The translations under genes were made by a program, and so were the position numbers. Positions 25,455-37,417 of a stretch of DNA of 64,000 nucleotides are shown here, one piece after another; within the stretch, counting starts at the first letter, position 1; each line of letters starts with the position of its first letter. Under the pieces are notes generated by a model. The model saw only the letters and a program-made list of their open reading frames with translations. It was not told the DNA's origin and ran no database searches. This DNA comes from CALKJU01 sp046349355 (lineage in GTDB: Bacteria; Pseudomonadota; Alphaproteobacteria; Geminicoccales; Geminicoccaceae): assembly GCA_046349355.1 (NCBI GenBank), contig JAXMCM010000017.1:124001-188000 (forward strand), read 5' to 3'.

Positions 25455-27697
25455 TCCAGGCTGTCGCGCAGCTGCCGTGCGGCGGGGTCCAGTGCCACGA
25501 GGATGTCGGCCCAGCGGCGGGCGGCGGTGCGGTCGCCGGCGTCGCGGTTGTAGGTGACCAGCGCCACGAGGATGTCGCGGTCCGCCGGGTTGCGGGCGTG
25601 CGCCGCCTCGAGGGTGGCGAGGGCGCCGGCAAGGTCGCCGGTCTCCTGCAGCGCGATGGCGTAGACGTAGGCGAAGCGGGGGTCGTCGGGCGCCTGCGCG
25701 GTGGCGGCACGCAGCTCCGGCATGGCCTCGCCGAGGCGCTGCTGGCGGATCAGGTTGAGGCCCAGGGCATGGTGCGCGGCGGCGCTGCCCGGCGCCTGTT
25801 GCAGCGCGGTGCGCAACAGCCGCTCGCCCTCGGCGTCGTTGCCCTCGCGGGCGCGCAGGTCGGCGAGGTTGACGTAGGCCGGGACGTAGTCGGGCCAGAG
25901 CGCGATGGCGCCGGCGAACAGCGGCGCCGCCTCGGCGGGGCGGCCGCGCTGGGCGAGGAAGCTGGCGAGGTTCACCCGCGCCTCGGGCCGGTCGAAGGAC
26001 AGCCGCTGGGCCGCCTCGTACTCGGCGGCGGCGGCGTCGAGGCGGGCGAGGTCGCTGGTGGCGAGGCGGTCGGCCGGCATGTCGGCCAGGGCCGAGGCGG
26101 CCTCGATGCGGACGGCGCGGACCGGATCGCCGAGCAGGCCGTTGGCGACGCTCCAGCGCAGCTCGGGCGGCAGTCCGGCGAGGCTGCGCAGGGCTCCGAC
26201 GCGGACCAGCGGATCGGGATCGGCGACACCCTGCTGCAGGGCCGGCAGGGTGGCCTCGCTCAGGTAGGGCCCGAGCTGGGCCAGGGCCGAGGCGCGGGCG
26301 ATGGCCGGGGTCCCGGCGGCGGTGGCGACCGCGGCGAGGGCGGGGCCGGCGCCGGGCTCGCCCTTGCGCGCCGCGGCGAAGGCCGGGGTCCAGGTCTGGA
26401 AGCCCTTGCGGTCGGGGCCGTGCCAGCCGGCGATCGCGGCGGCCGCCCAGGCGGGATCGCGGTCCTTGTGGCAGTCGGTGCAGGTGTCGGTGGTGCCGAA
26501 GGCGGCGTGCTGGTCCGGCCGCGGGATGCGAAAGCCGTGGTCGTGGCGGACGTCGATCTCCATGTAGGTCCGCGCCGGCATGTGGCAGGCGACGCAGGAG
26601 GCCCCGGCGCTGCCGTCGGCATGGTGGTGATGCTGGGCCGCGTCGTACTTCGCCGGATCGTGGCATTGGCCGCAGAGGGCGTTGCCCTCGAGCACGAGCC
26701 GCGTGCTGTGCGGGTCGTGGCAGTCGCTGCAGGTGACCCCCCTGGCGAACATCCGGCTCTGGCGGAAGGCCTGGTAGTTGAAGACCTCGCCGATCATCTT
26801 GCCGTCGGCCTCGAACAGGCCGGGCTCGAGCAGGTTGGTCAGGTGGCTGTCGAGCAGCTGCCGGCCGGGCTGCCACGGCGCGTGGATCGGGGTGCGCCGG
26901 CTGTGGCACATGCCGCAGGTCTCGATCTCGACGACGCTCGTCCGCGGCCGGCTGCGCACGGCGTTGCCGGTGGCGTCGTCGAGGCTCCAGGTGACGTCGC
27001 GGCGGTCGTGGAAGCGCACGGTCAGGCCGTCGTCCGCACCCTTGCCGCCGGCCCCGGCCCACGCCACATGCGCCGCCCCGGGGCCGTGGCAGGCCTCGCA
27101 GGCGACGTCGATCTCGGCCCAGCTCGTGGCGTAGCTGTCGGTCGCCGGGTCGTAGCCCTTGACCAGCCCGGTCGAGTGGCATTCGGCGCAGACATAGTTC
27201 CAGGTCTGGTCGCGGCCGGTCCAGTGGATGGTCTCGCCGGCATGCACGGCCTGGCCGGGATAGAGGTGGAACCAGCGCTGGCCGCCCTCGGCGGCGGGCC
27301 GCGCGTCCCAGGCGATGCCCAGCGCCTGCAGCCGGCCACCGGGCATGGCGACGAGGTACTGCTGCAGCGGCCAGACGCCGAAGGTGTAGCGGATCTCATG
27401 GTCGCCCAGCCGGCCGTCGGGGCCGTCGGTGGTCACCCAGTAGCCGCCGTCGCGGGTGAAGAATCGCGAGGTGACGCCGTTGTAGGCAAAGGTGGCGCCG
27501 GAAAAGTCGCCGAGGACGGTGGCGGCGGTTGCCGGCTGCATGGCGAGGTCGTGGTGCGAGCCGGTCCAGGCCTCGGTCTCGGCGGCGTGGCAGCCGGCAC
27601 AGACCTTGCTCCCGACGAAGGCGGGCTCGGCCCGCGCGGTGCCGCCGAGGGCGAGGAGGATCAGGGCGAGGAGGAGGATGCGCAATCGACCGGCCAT
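25451..27697 (-). CDS. octahaem cytochrome c with HEAT- and TPR-like repeats
   Basis: 748 residues from ATG 27697 (an in-frame TTG twelve bases upstream is less likely). A signal peptide (LALILLALGGTARA) directs it to the periplasm. Eight CxxCH haem sites are present: CAGCH, CAECH, CEACH, CGMCH, CSDCH, CGQCH, CVACH and CTDCH. His-rich loops (QHHHHADG) may supply distal ligands. After ~430 come HEAT-like repeats (VRVGALRSLAGLPPEL) and then TPRs (AEAAPLFAGAIALWPDYVP, AYVNLADLRAREGNDAEG). This multihaem-TPR layout is known from cytochrome c-554-related proteins that move electrons, but no partner reductase is nearby. It ends convergently with the K-channel-like gene. Confidence 0.88.
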   Translation of the reverse strand: MAGRLRILLLALILLALGGTARAEPAFVGSKVCAGCHAAETEAWTGSHHDLAMQPATAATVLGDFSGATFAYNGVTSRFFTRDGGYWVTTDGPDGRLGDHEIRYTFGVWPLQQYLVAMPGGRLQALGIAWDARPAAEGGQRWFHLYPGQAVHAGETIHWTGRDQTWNYVCAECHSTGLVKGYDPATDSYATSWAEIDVACEACHGPGAAHVAWAGAGGKGADDGLTVRFHDRRDVTWSLDDATGNAVRSRPRTSVVEIETCGMCHSRRTPIHAPWQPGRQLLDSHLTNLLEPGLFEADGKMIGEVFNYQAFRQSRMFARGVTCSDCHDPHSTRLVLEGNALCGQCHDPAKYDAAQHHHHADGSAGASCVACHMPARTYMEIDVRHDHGFRIPRPDQHAAFGTTDTCTDCHKDRDPAWAAAAIAGWHGPDRKGFQTWTPAFAAARKGEPGAGPALAAVATAAGTPAIARASALAQLGPYLSEATLPALQQGVADPDPLVRVGALRSLAGLPPELRWSVANGLLGDPVRAVRIEAASALADMPADRLATSDLARLDAAAAEYEAAQRLSFDRPEARVNLASFLAQRGRPAEAAPLFAGAIALWPDYVPAYVNLADLRAREGNDAEGERLLRTALQQAPGSAAAHHALGLNLIRQQRLGEAMPELRAATAQAPDDPRFAYVYAIALQETGDLAGALATLEAAHARNPADRDILVALVTYNRDAGDRTAARRWADILVALDPAARQLRDSLD

Positions 27698-28061
27698 CCG
27701 CGAGGGCAACGCAACGCTTGCTTCATCGTCTGCGTGGCATGGCGGACGGGTCGGGGCAAGTCGGCCAGACTACCTGATGCAGGGCTGCAACGAGTCGACA
27801 GTGGAATGGCACGCGAGTGACAGAAACGGCCTCCGGGCGCGTAGCTTGCTTGGTGGGAAGCGGGGCAGGGCGTCACAGCGCCCTTGCCGTGCGCGGCGGA
27901 TGGAGCGACATGAGAGGCGGCAGGCCAAGGTGTCGGGCAGGGTCGACGGACCCCCGGGGACCGCGGGGCGTGCCGGGATTGGCGGCGGGACCACACAGGT
28001 TGTGCCGTTATGCCCGCATCGCTACGATGGCTTGCATGGGCTGAGCAGGAACGATTGATCG
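27698..28061. other. intergenic region between the cytochrome and clpX
   Basis: A 364-base divergent gap. I see no convincing gene in it; short open frames here lack ribosome sites and leader sequences. The clpX promoter occupies the right end. clpP, which usually precedes clpX, is absent. Confidence 0.6.
28000..28028 (+). promoter_or_regulatory. putative sigma-70 promoter of clpX
   Basis: TTGTGC (28000-28005), 17 bases, TACGAT (28023-28028). The ATG of clpX follows at 28062, giving a leader of roughly 27 bases with AGCAGGA as ribosome site. Confidence 0.5.
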
Positions 28062-29324
<1,263 letters not shown>

Positions 29325-29372
29325 GGCGCCGGGCGCCGGCCGCCGTGGCCGGGGCCCGGACCCGCTTCTCTC

Positions 29373-29379
29373 TTGAAAG
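29373..29379 (+). promoter_or_regulatory. possible heat-shock -35 element before lon
   Basis: CTTGAAA, 80 bases before the lon ATG, fits the sigma-32 -35 consensus CTTGAA. The expected CCCAT-type -10 is not clear downstream, so the call is weak; heat-shock control of lon is known in other proteobacteria. Confidence 0.25.
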
Positions 29380-29459
29380 CGCCTGTCGGTCGCGCCACCT
29401 GAGTTGTGGAATTTGACAAGACGACGCGCCGGTTCCGGCAGTCGTCATGGCGAGGGCAA

Positions 29460-31865
<2,406 letters not shown>

Positions 31866-31889
31866 CACGATCGGGCGACCGATTGCACG

Positions 31890-31917
31890 AAGGGCCCACC
31901 GCAAGGTGGGCCCTTTT
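31890..31917 (+). terminator. rho-independent terminator of lon
   Basis: Perfect 11-base stem (AAGGGCCCACC pairing with GGTGGGCCCTT), GCAA tetraloop, then a short T run. It starts 24 bases after the lon stop. Confidence 0.9.
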
Positions 31918-31995
31918 GCATTTGCGCAACCATCTGGCGCGAGTCTTGCTCTACCGAGCGCCCGACCCATCCTTCCTGCGCGAAAGGAGATGCGC

Positions 31996-32268
31996 ATGAC
32001 CCAACCCGACGTGCTCCCCCTGATCCGCGAGCGCGCCTACCAGCTGTGGGAGGCCAAGGGCTGCCCCGCCGGCCAGGACCTCGACCTGTGGCTCGAGGCG
32101 GAAGCCGCCGTCAGCAAGGAGCTGCAGGCGACCGAGGCGGCCGCGCCGGCGGCGAAGCCGAAGCGGCGCAAGGTGGCGGCAGCGGCCGAGCCTGAAGTGA
32201 TCGAGGCGGCACCCGCTGCCAAGCCGGCGGCGAAGCCGCGCAAGCCGAAGGCGGCGGGCAAGGCCTGA
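31996..32268 (+). CDS. DUF2934 protein with basic Ala/Lys/Pro tail
   Basis: 90 residues. Residues ~6-35 form the DUF2934 motif (IRERAYQLWEAKG, then WLEAEAAV). The remainder is a low-complexity tail of Ala, Lys and Pro (KPKRRKVAAAAEP, KPAAKPRKPKAAGKA), similar in composition to histone H1-like bacterial proteins, so DNA or RNA contact is possible. GGAG six bases upstream supports ATG 31996 over the one at 31990. It lies just where many alphaproteobacteria carry the HU gene after lon; no HU gene is seen here. Confidence 0.75.
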   Translation: MTQPDVLPLIRERAYQLWEAKGCPAGQDLDLWLEAEAAVSKELQATEAAAPAAKPKRRKVAAAAEPEVIEAAPAAKPAAKPRKPKAAGKA

Positions 32269-32284
32269 GCTGCGGCCGGGAGCG

Positions 32285-32359
32285 TGGTACGGGCGGAGGG
32301 TTTCGAACCCCCGACACCGGCGGTGTAAGCGCCGTGCTCTACCCCTGAGCTACGCCCGC
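32285..32359 (-). tRNA. tRNA-Val (UAC)
   Basis: 75 bases including an encoded CCA end. The acceptor arm is GCGGGCG paired to CGCCCGT with one G-U at the tip. The anticodon loop CTTACAC gives UAC at minus-strand bases opposite 32325-32327. The T loop TTCGAAA and D arm GCTCAGGGGTAGAGC are regular. Its promoter lies at 32377-32405. Confidence 0.95.
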
Positions 32360-32376
32360 ATCCTCAAGGCGGGCGG

Positions 32377-32405
32377 ACGATAGGGGGAGGGGCCCCGCGG
32401 TGCAA
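32377..32405 (-). promoter_or_regulatory. promoter of tRNA-Val
   Basis: On the minus strand TTGCAC, 17 bases, TATCGT. It ends 17 bases before the tRNA 5' end and is back to back with the tRNA-Asp promoter. Confidence 0.65.
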
Positions 32406-32437
32406 CATGGCCGCAGCCCGCCGTGGCGATACCGTGA

Positions 32438-32466
32438 TTGACAGGGGCGAGCCGGGAACCTAGATA
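32438..32466 (+). promoter_or_regulatory. promoter of tRNA-Asp
   Basis: A consensus -35 TTGACA (32438-32443), 17 bases, TAGATA (32461-32466). The tRNA starts at 32482. It is the closest match to the sigma-70 consensus in the window. Confidence 0.8.
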
Positions 32467-32481
32467 CCGGCTCGCCTTTGC

Positions 32482-32558
32482 GGGGGTGTAGCTCAGTCGG
32501 TTAGAGCGCCGGCCTGTCACGCCGGAGGTCGCGGGTTCGAGTCCCGTCACTCTCGCCA
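32482..32558 (+). tRNA. tRNA-Asp (GUC)
   Basis: 77 bases with encoded CCA. Anticodon GUC at 32516-32518 in loop CTGTCAC, stems CCGGC/GCCGG and GCGGG/CCCGT, T loop TTCGAGT. The acceptor arm GGGGGTG pairs with CACTCTC and contains two G-U pairs, unusual but compatible with function. Confidence 0.95.
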
Positions 32559-32680
32559 CTTTCCCAAGAGTTCCTGCGGATTGCAGCGTCGTTGCGACAG
32601 CAGCGGCGCCGTTGTCCGTTGCGTCGCGGGGCATGCCGCCGGTGCAAGGCGACACAGTGGCACGGGCCGGGCGTCCGTGC

Positions 32681-32710
32681 TTGGCAAGCGCCGCCAACCA
32701 CGCCTATTTT
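32681..32710 (+). promoter_or_regulatory. promoter of the nuo operon
   Basis: TTGGCA (32681-32686), 18 bases, TATTTT (32705-32710), leaving a leader of about 34 bases before nuoA. It is the only good sigma-70-like match between tRNA-Asp and nuoA. Confidence 0.6.
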
Positions 32711-32730
32711 CCGCCGCACTGCAGCGGCGG
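32711..32730. promoter_or_regulatory. perfect inverted repeat at the nuo start site
   Basis: CCGCCGC, 6 bases, GCGGCGG, directly after the -10 and therefore at the predicted transcription start. It could be an operator or a leader hairpin. Its core GCACTGCAGCGG also occurs before coaX at 47633-47644. Confidence 0.4.
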
Positions 32731-32751
32731 GCTGCAGCTCGCGGAGCGTTC

Positions 32752-33117
32752 ATGCAGGACTATCTGCTCGCGTACCTGCCGATCCTGATCTTCCTCGGCA
32801 TCGCCGTGGCGCTGTCGCTCGTCATCGTCGGCGCCTCGTTCATCGTCGCCCGGCAGCGTCCGGACACCGAGAAGCTCTCTGCCTACGAGTGCGGCTTCGA
32901 GGCCTTCGAGGATGCCCGCGGCCGGTTCGACGTGCGCTTCTACCTGGTCGCCATCCTGTTCATCATCTTCGACCTCGAGGTCGCGTTCCTGTTCCCCTGG
33001 GCGATCACGCTGGGCGACATAGGGCTGTTCGGCTTCTGGTCCATGATCGTGTTCCTCGGCGTGCTGACCGTGGGCTTCATCTACGAGTGGAAGAAGGGAG
33101 CCCTCGAATGGGAGTGA
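32752..33117 (+). CDS. nuoA: NADH-quinone oxidoreductase subunit A
   Basis: 121 residues with three membrane helices (YLPILIFLGIAVALSLVIV at the start, then two after ~60). The conserved loop KLSAYECGFEAFEDARGRFD between helices 1 and 2 contains the Cys that marks the quinone-site accessibility in complex I. It is first in the fourteen-gene nuo operon and overlaps nuoB by 10 bases. Confidence 0.97.
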   Translation: MQDYLLAYLPILIFLGIAVALSLVIVGASFIVARQRPDTEKLSAYECGFEAFEDARGRFDVRFYLVAILFIIFDLEVAFLFPWAITLGDIGLFGFWSMIVFLGVLTVGFIYEWKKGALEWE

Positions 33118-33638
33118 CCGCACCGGCCGTCGCCCCGGGCGCCCGGCCCGACCTGTTCCAGGAGGTCGACGCGCGGCTGAAGGACCAGGGCTTCCTCGTC
33201 ACGACGATGAACGACCTGGTGACCTGGGCGCGCTCCGGCTCGCTGTGGCCGATGACCTTCGGGCTGGCCTGCTGCGCCGTCGAGATGATGCACGCGGCCG
33301 CCAGCCGCTACGACCTCGACCGCTTCGGCCTGGTCTTCCGCCCGAGCCCGCGCCAGTCGGACGTGATGATCGTCGCCGGGACCCTGTGCAACAAGATGGC
33401 GCCGGCCCTGCGCAAGGTCTACGACCAGATGGCGGAGCCGCGCTACGTCATCTCGATGGGCTCCTGCGCCAACGGCGGCGGCTACTACCACTACAGCTAC
33501 TCCGTCGTGCGCGGCTGTGACCGGATTGTCCCCGTCGACATCTACGTTCCGGGCTGCCCGCCGACGGCCGAGGCGCTGGTCTACGGCATCCTGCAGCTGC
33601 AGAAGAAGATCCGCCGCAGCGGCACGCTGGTGCGCTGA
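33108..33638 (+). CDS. nuoB: NADH-quinone oxidoreductase subunit B
   Basis: 176 residues. It holds the last 4Fe-4S cluster (N2) of complex I, which hands electrons to quinone. The ligands are visible: the tandem pair Cys55-Cys56 in LACCAVEMM, Cys120 in GSCANGGG and Cys150 in VPGCPPTAE. The start overlaps nuoA, indicating coupled translation. It is a peripheral-arm subunit facing the membrane. Confidence 0.98.
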   Translation: MGVTAPAVAPGARPDLFQEVDARLKDQGFLVTTMNDLVTWARSGSLWPMTFGLACCAVEMMHAAASRYDLDRFGLVFRPSPRQSDVMIVAGTLCNKMAPALRKVYDQMAEPRYVISMGSCANGGGYYHYSYSVVRGCDRIVPVDIYVPGCPPTAEALVYGILQLQKKIRRSGTLVR

Positions 33639-33656
33639 GGGGCGGAGCGAGGACCG

Positions 33657-34283
33657 ATGGCAGACGAGGCTCCCGCACGCGCCGAGGATACCCCCGGCGA
33701 GCTCCTGTCCCTGATCGAGCCGACCCTCGGCGCCGTGCTGCTCGGCTCCGCCACGGGCTACGGCGAGCTGACGATCGAGGTCGAGCCGACCCAGCTGCGC
33801 CGGGTGCTGGCCTACCTGCGCGACGATCCCAGCCTGCTGTTCAAGCTGCTGGTCGACATCACCGCGGTCGACCGGCCGGAGCGCGAGCAGCGCTTCGACG
33901 TCGTCTACCACCTGCTCTCGATGCACCATAACCAGCGCATCCGGGTGAAGGTGCGGACCGACGAGACCACGCCGGTGCCGTCGGTCGGCAACCTGTTCCG
34001 CGCCGCGCCGTGGTTCGAGCGCGAGGCCTGGGACATGTACGGCGTGCTGTTCGCCGACCATCCCGACCTGCGCCGGCTGCTCACCGACTACGGCTTCGAG
34101 GGGCACCCGCTGCGCAAGGACTTCCCGCTCACCGGCTACGTCGAGCTGCGCTACGACGACGAGCAGAAGCGGGTCGTCTACGAGCCGGTCAAGCTGCGCC
34201 AGGACTTCCGCAACTACGACTTCCTGTCGCCGTGGGAGGGCCATGGCGGCCTCCTGCCGGGCGACGAGAAGGCCTCGGCCTGA
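33657..34283 (+). CDS. nuoC: NADH-quinone oxidoreductase subunit C
   Basis: 208 residues, the separate 30-kDa subunit rather than a fused NuoCD. The family signature ERE(A/V)WDMYGV-like EREAWDMYGVLFADHPDLRR is present at ~122-141, followed by LLTDYGFEGHPLRKDFPLTG. It contributes to the quinone-facing connection of the peripheral arm. It lies between nuoB (18 bases) and nuoD (27 bases). Confidence 0.97.
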   Translation: MADEAPARAEDTPGELLSLIEPTLGAVLLGSATGYGELTIEVEPTQLRRVLAYLRDDPSLLFKLLVDITAVDRPEREQRFDVVYHLLSMHHNQRIRVKVRTDETTPVPSVGNLFRAAPWFEREAWDMYGVLFADHPDLRRLLTDYGFEGHPLRKDFPLTGYVELRYDDEQKRVVYEPVKLRQDFRNYDFLSPWEGHGGLLPGDEKASA

Positions 34284-34310
34284 GCCGGCCGGCGGCGAGC
34301 AGAGAGTTCC

Positions 34311-35489
34311 ATGCCCGACATCCAGATGCGCACCTTCACCATGAACTTCGGGCCGCAGCACCCTGCGGCGCACGGGGTTCTGCGCCTCGTCCTGGAGATG
34401 GACGGCGAGGTGGTGGAGCGCGCCGACCCGCATATCGGCCTCCTGCACCGCGGCACCGAGAAGCTGATCGAGTACCGCCCCTACCTGCAGAACATCCCGT
34501 ACTTCGACCGGCTCGATTACTGCTCGATGCTCTGCCAGGAGCATTCCTACGTCCTGGCGGTCGAGAAGCTGCTCGGCGTCGAGGTCCCGGTCCGCGCCCA
34601 GTACATCCGGGTGCTGTTCGACGAGATCACCCGCGTCCTCAACCACCTGCTCAACATCACCACCATGGCGCTCGACGTCGGCGCCATGACCCCGCTCCTG
34701 TGGATGTTCGAGGAGCGCGAGAAGCTGATGGGCTTCTACGAGCAGGTCTCGGGTGCGCGGATGCACGCCAACTACTACCGCTTCGGCGGGGTCAACCGCG
34801 ACCTGCCGGCCGGGATGGAGGAGCGCATCCGCGACTGGATGGTGCATTTCGGCCCGCTGCTCGACGACGTCGACCGGCTGCTGACCGAGAACCGCATCTT
34901 CAAGCAGCGCACCGTCGACATCGGCGTCGTCAAGGCCGAGGACGCCATCAACATGGGCTTCTCCGGGCCGATGCTGCGCGGCTCGGGCATCGCCTGGGAC
35001 CTGCGCAAGGCGCAGCCCTACGAGGTCTACGACAAGCTCGACTTCGACATCCCGGTCGGCAAGAACGGCGACTGCTGGGACCGCTACCTCGTCCGCCTGC
35101 TCGAGATCCGCGAGTCGCTGAAGATCATCGACCAGTGCCTGAAGCAGATGCCCAAGGGCCCGGTCCGCACCGCCGACAAGAAGGTGACGCCGCCGCCGCG
35201 CGCCGACATGAAGCGCTCGATGGAAGCGCTGATCCACCACTTCAAGCTCTACACCGAGGGCGTGCACGTGCCGGCCGGCGAGGTCTACGCCGCCACCGAG
35301 AACCCCAAGGGCGAGTTCGGCGTGTACCTGGTCTCCGACGGCGGCAACCGGCCCTACAAGTGCAAGATCCGCTCGCCCGGCTACGTGCACCTGCAGGCGC
35401 TCGACGAGATGGGCAAGGGCCACATGCTGGCCGACATCGTCGCCATCATCGGCTCGATGGACATCGTCTTCGGGGAGATCGACCGATGA
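34311..35489 (+). CDS. nuoD: NADH-quinone oxidoreductase subunit D
   Basis: 392 residues, the 49-kDa subunit that forms the quinone-binding cavity with NuoB. The start contains NFGPQHPAAHGVLRLVLEMD, with the loop His residues that contact quinone, then HIGLLHRGTEKLIE and the C-terminal PRYKCKIRSPGY-type RPYKCKIRSPGYVHLQAL. Its stop overlaps the nuoE ATG (ATGA). Confidence 0.98.
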   Translation: MPDIQMRTFTMNFGPQHPAAHGVLRLVLEMDGEVVERADPHIGLLHRGTEKLIEYRPYLQNIPYFDRLDYCSMLCQEHSYVLAVEKLLGVEVPVRAQYIRVLFDEITRVLNHLLNITTMALDVGAMTPLLWMFEEREKLMGFYEQVSGARMHANYYRFGGVNRDLPAGMEERIRDWMVHFGPLLDDVDRLLTENRIFKQRTVDIGVVKAEDAINMGFSGPMLRGSGIAWDLRKAQPYEVYDKLDFDIPVGKNGDCWDRYLVRLLEIRESLKIIDQCLKQMPKGPVRTADKKVTPPPRADMKRSMEALIHHFKLYTEGVHVPAGEVYAATENPKGEFGVYLVSDGGNRPYKCKIRSPGYVHLQALDEMGKGHMLADIVAIIGSMDIVFGEIDR

Positions 35490-36117
35490 GCGGCCACGGC
35501 GCGCCCGGCACCAAGCCCTGGGCGGCGAACTGCGCTCCGGACCTGCCGACCTTCGCGTTCTCGGCCGAGAACCAGCCCGAGGTCGAGAAGATCGTCGCCC
35601 GCTACCCGGCGGCGCGCAAGGCCAGCGCGGTGCTGCCGCTGCTGCACCTGGCCCAGGCGCAGCATGGCGGCTGGCTGCCGAAGGCCGCGCTCGACCACGT
35701 GGCCGAGCTGCTCGGGATGCCGCGCATCCGCGTCTACGAGGTCGCCTCGTTCTACGACATGTACAACACCGAGGCCGTGGGCCGGGTGCAGGTGCGGGTC
35801 TGCACGACCACGCCGTGCTGGCTGTGCGGCTCGGACGACGTCGTCGCCGCGGCCCGCGAGACGCTGGGCATCGACATCGGCGAGACCACCGAGGACGGCC
35901 GCTTCTTCCTGCGCGAGTTCGAGTGCCTGGGGGCCTGCTCGAACGCGCCGGTGCTGTGGATCGACGAGGACTTCTACGAGGACCTCGACGGACCGAAGAC
36001 CCGGGCGCTCCTCGAGGCCCTCAAGCGCGGCGAGCGGCCGAAGCCGGGCCCGCAGTCGGCCCGCCACGGCTCGGAGCCGCTGGGCGGCAAGACCACGCTT
36101 CTCGAGACGGGCGAGTG

Positions 36118-36118
<1 letters not shown>
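35486..36118 (+). CDS. nuoE: NADH-quinone oxidoreductase subunit E
   Basis: 210 residues, thioredoxin-fold subunit with a 2Fe-2S cluster (N1a). The ligands are Cys106 and Cys111 (CTTTPC) and Cys147 and Cys151 (CLGAC). It is longer than many homologues because of a C-terminal extension of ~40 residues (RPKPGPQSARHG), common in alphaproteobacteria. It starts inside the nuoD stop (ATGA) and its stop overlaps nuoF in the same way. Confidence 0.97.
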
Positions 36119-37404
<1,286 letters not shown>

Positions 37405-37417
37405 GACGGACGGAACC

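Noticed and set aside
27817..28044. 75-codon plus frame upstream of clpX
   Set aside because: It has no ribosome site or domain and overlaps the predicted clpX promoter.
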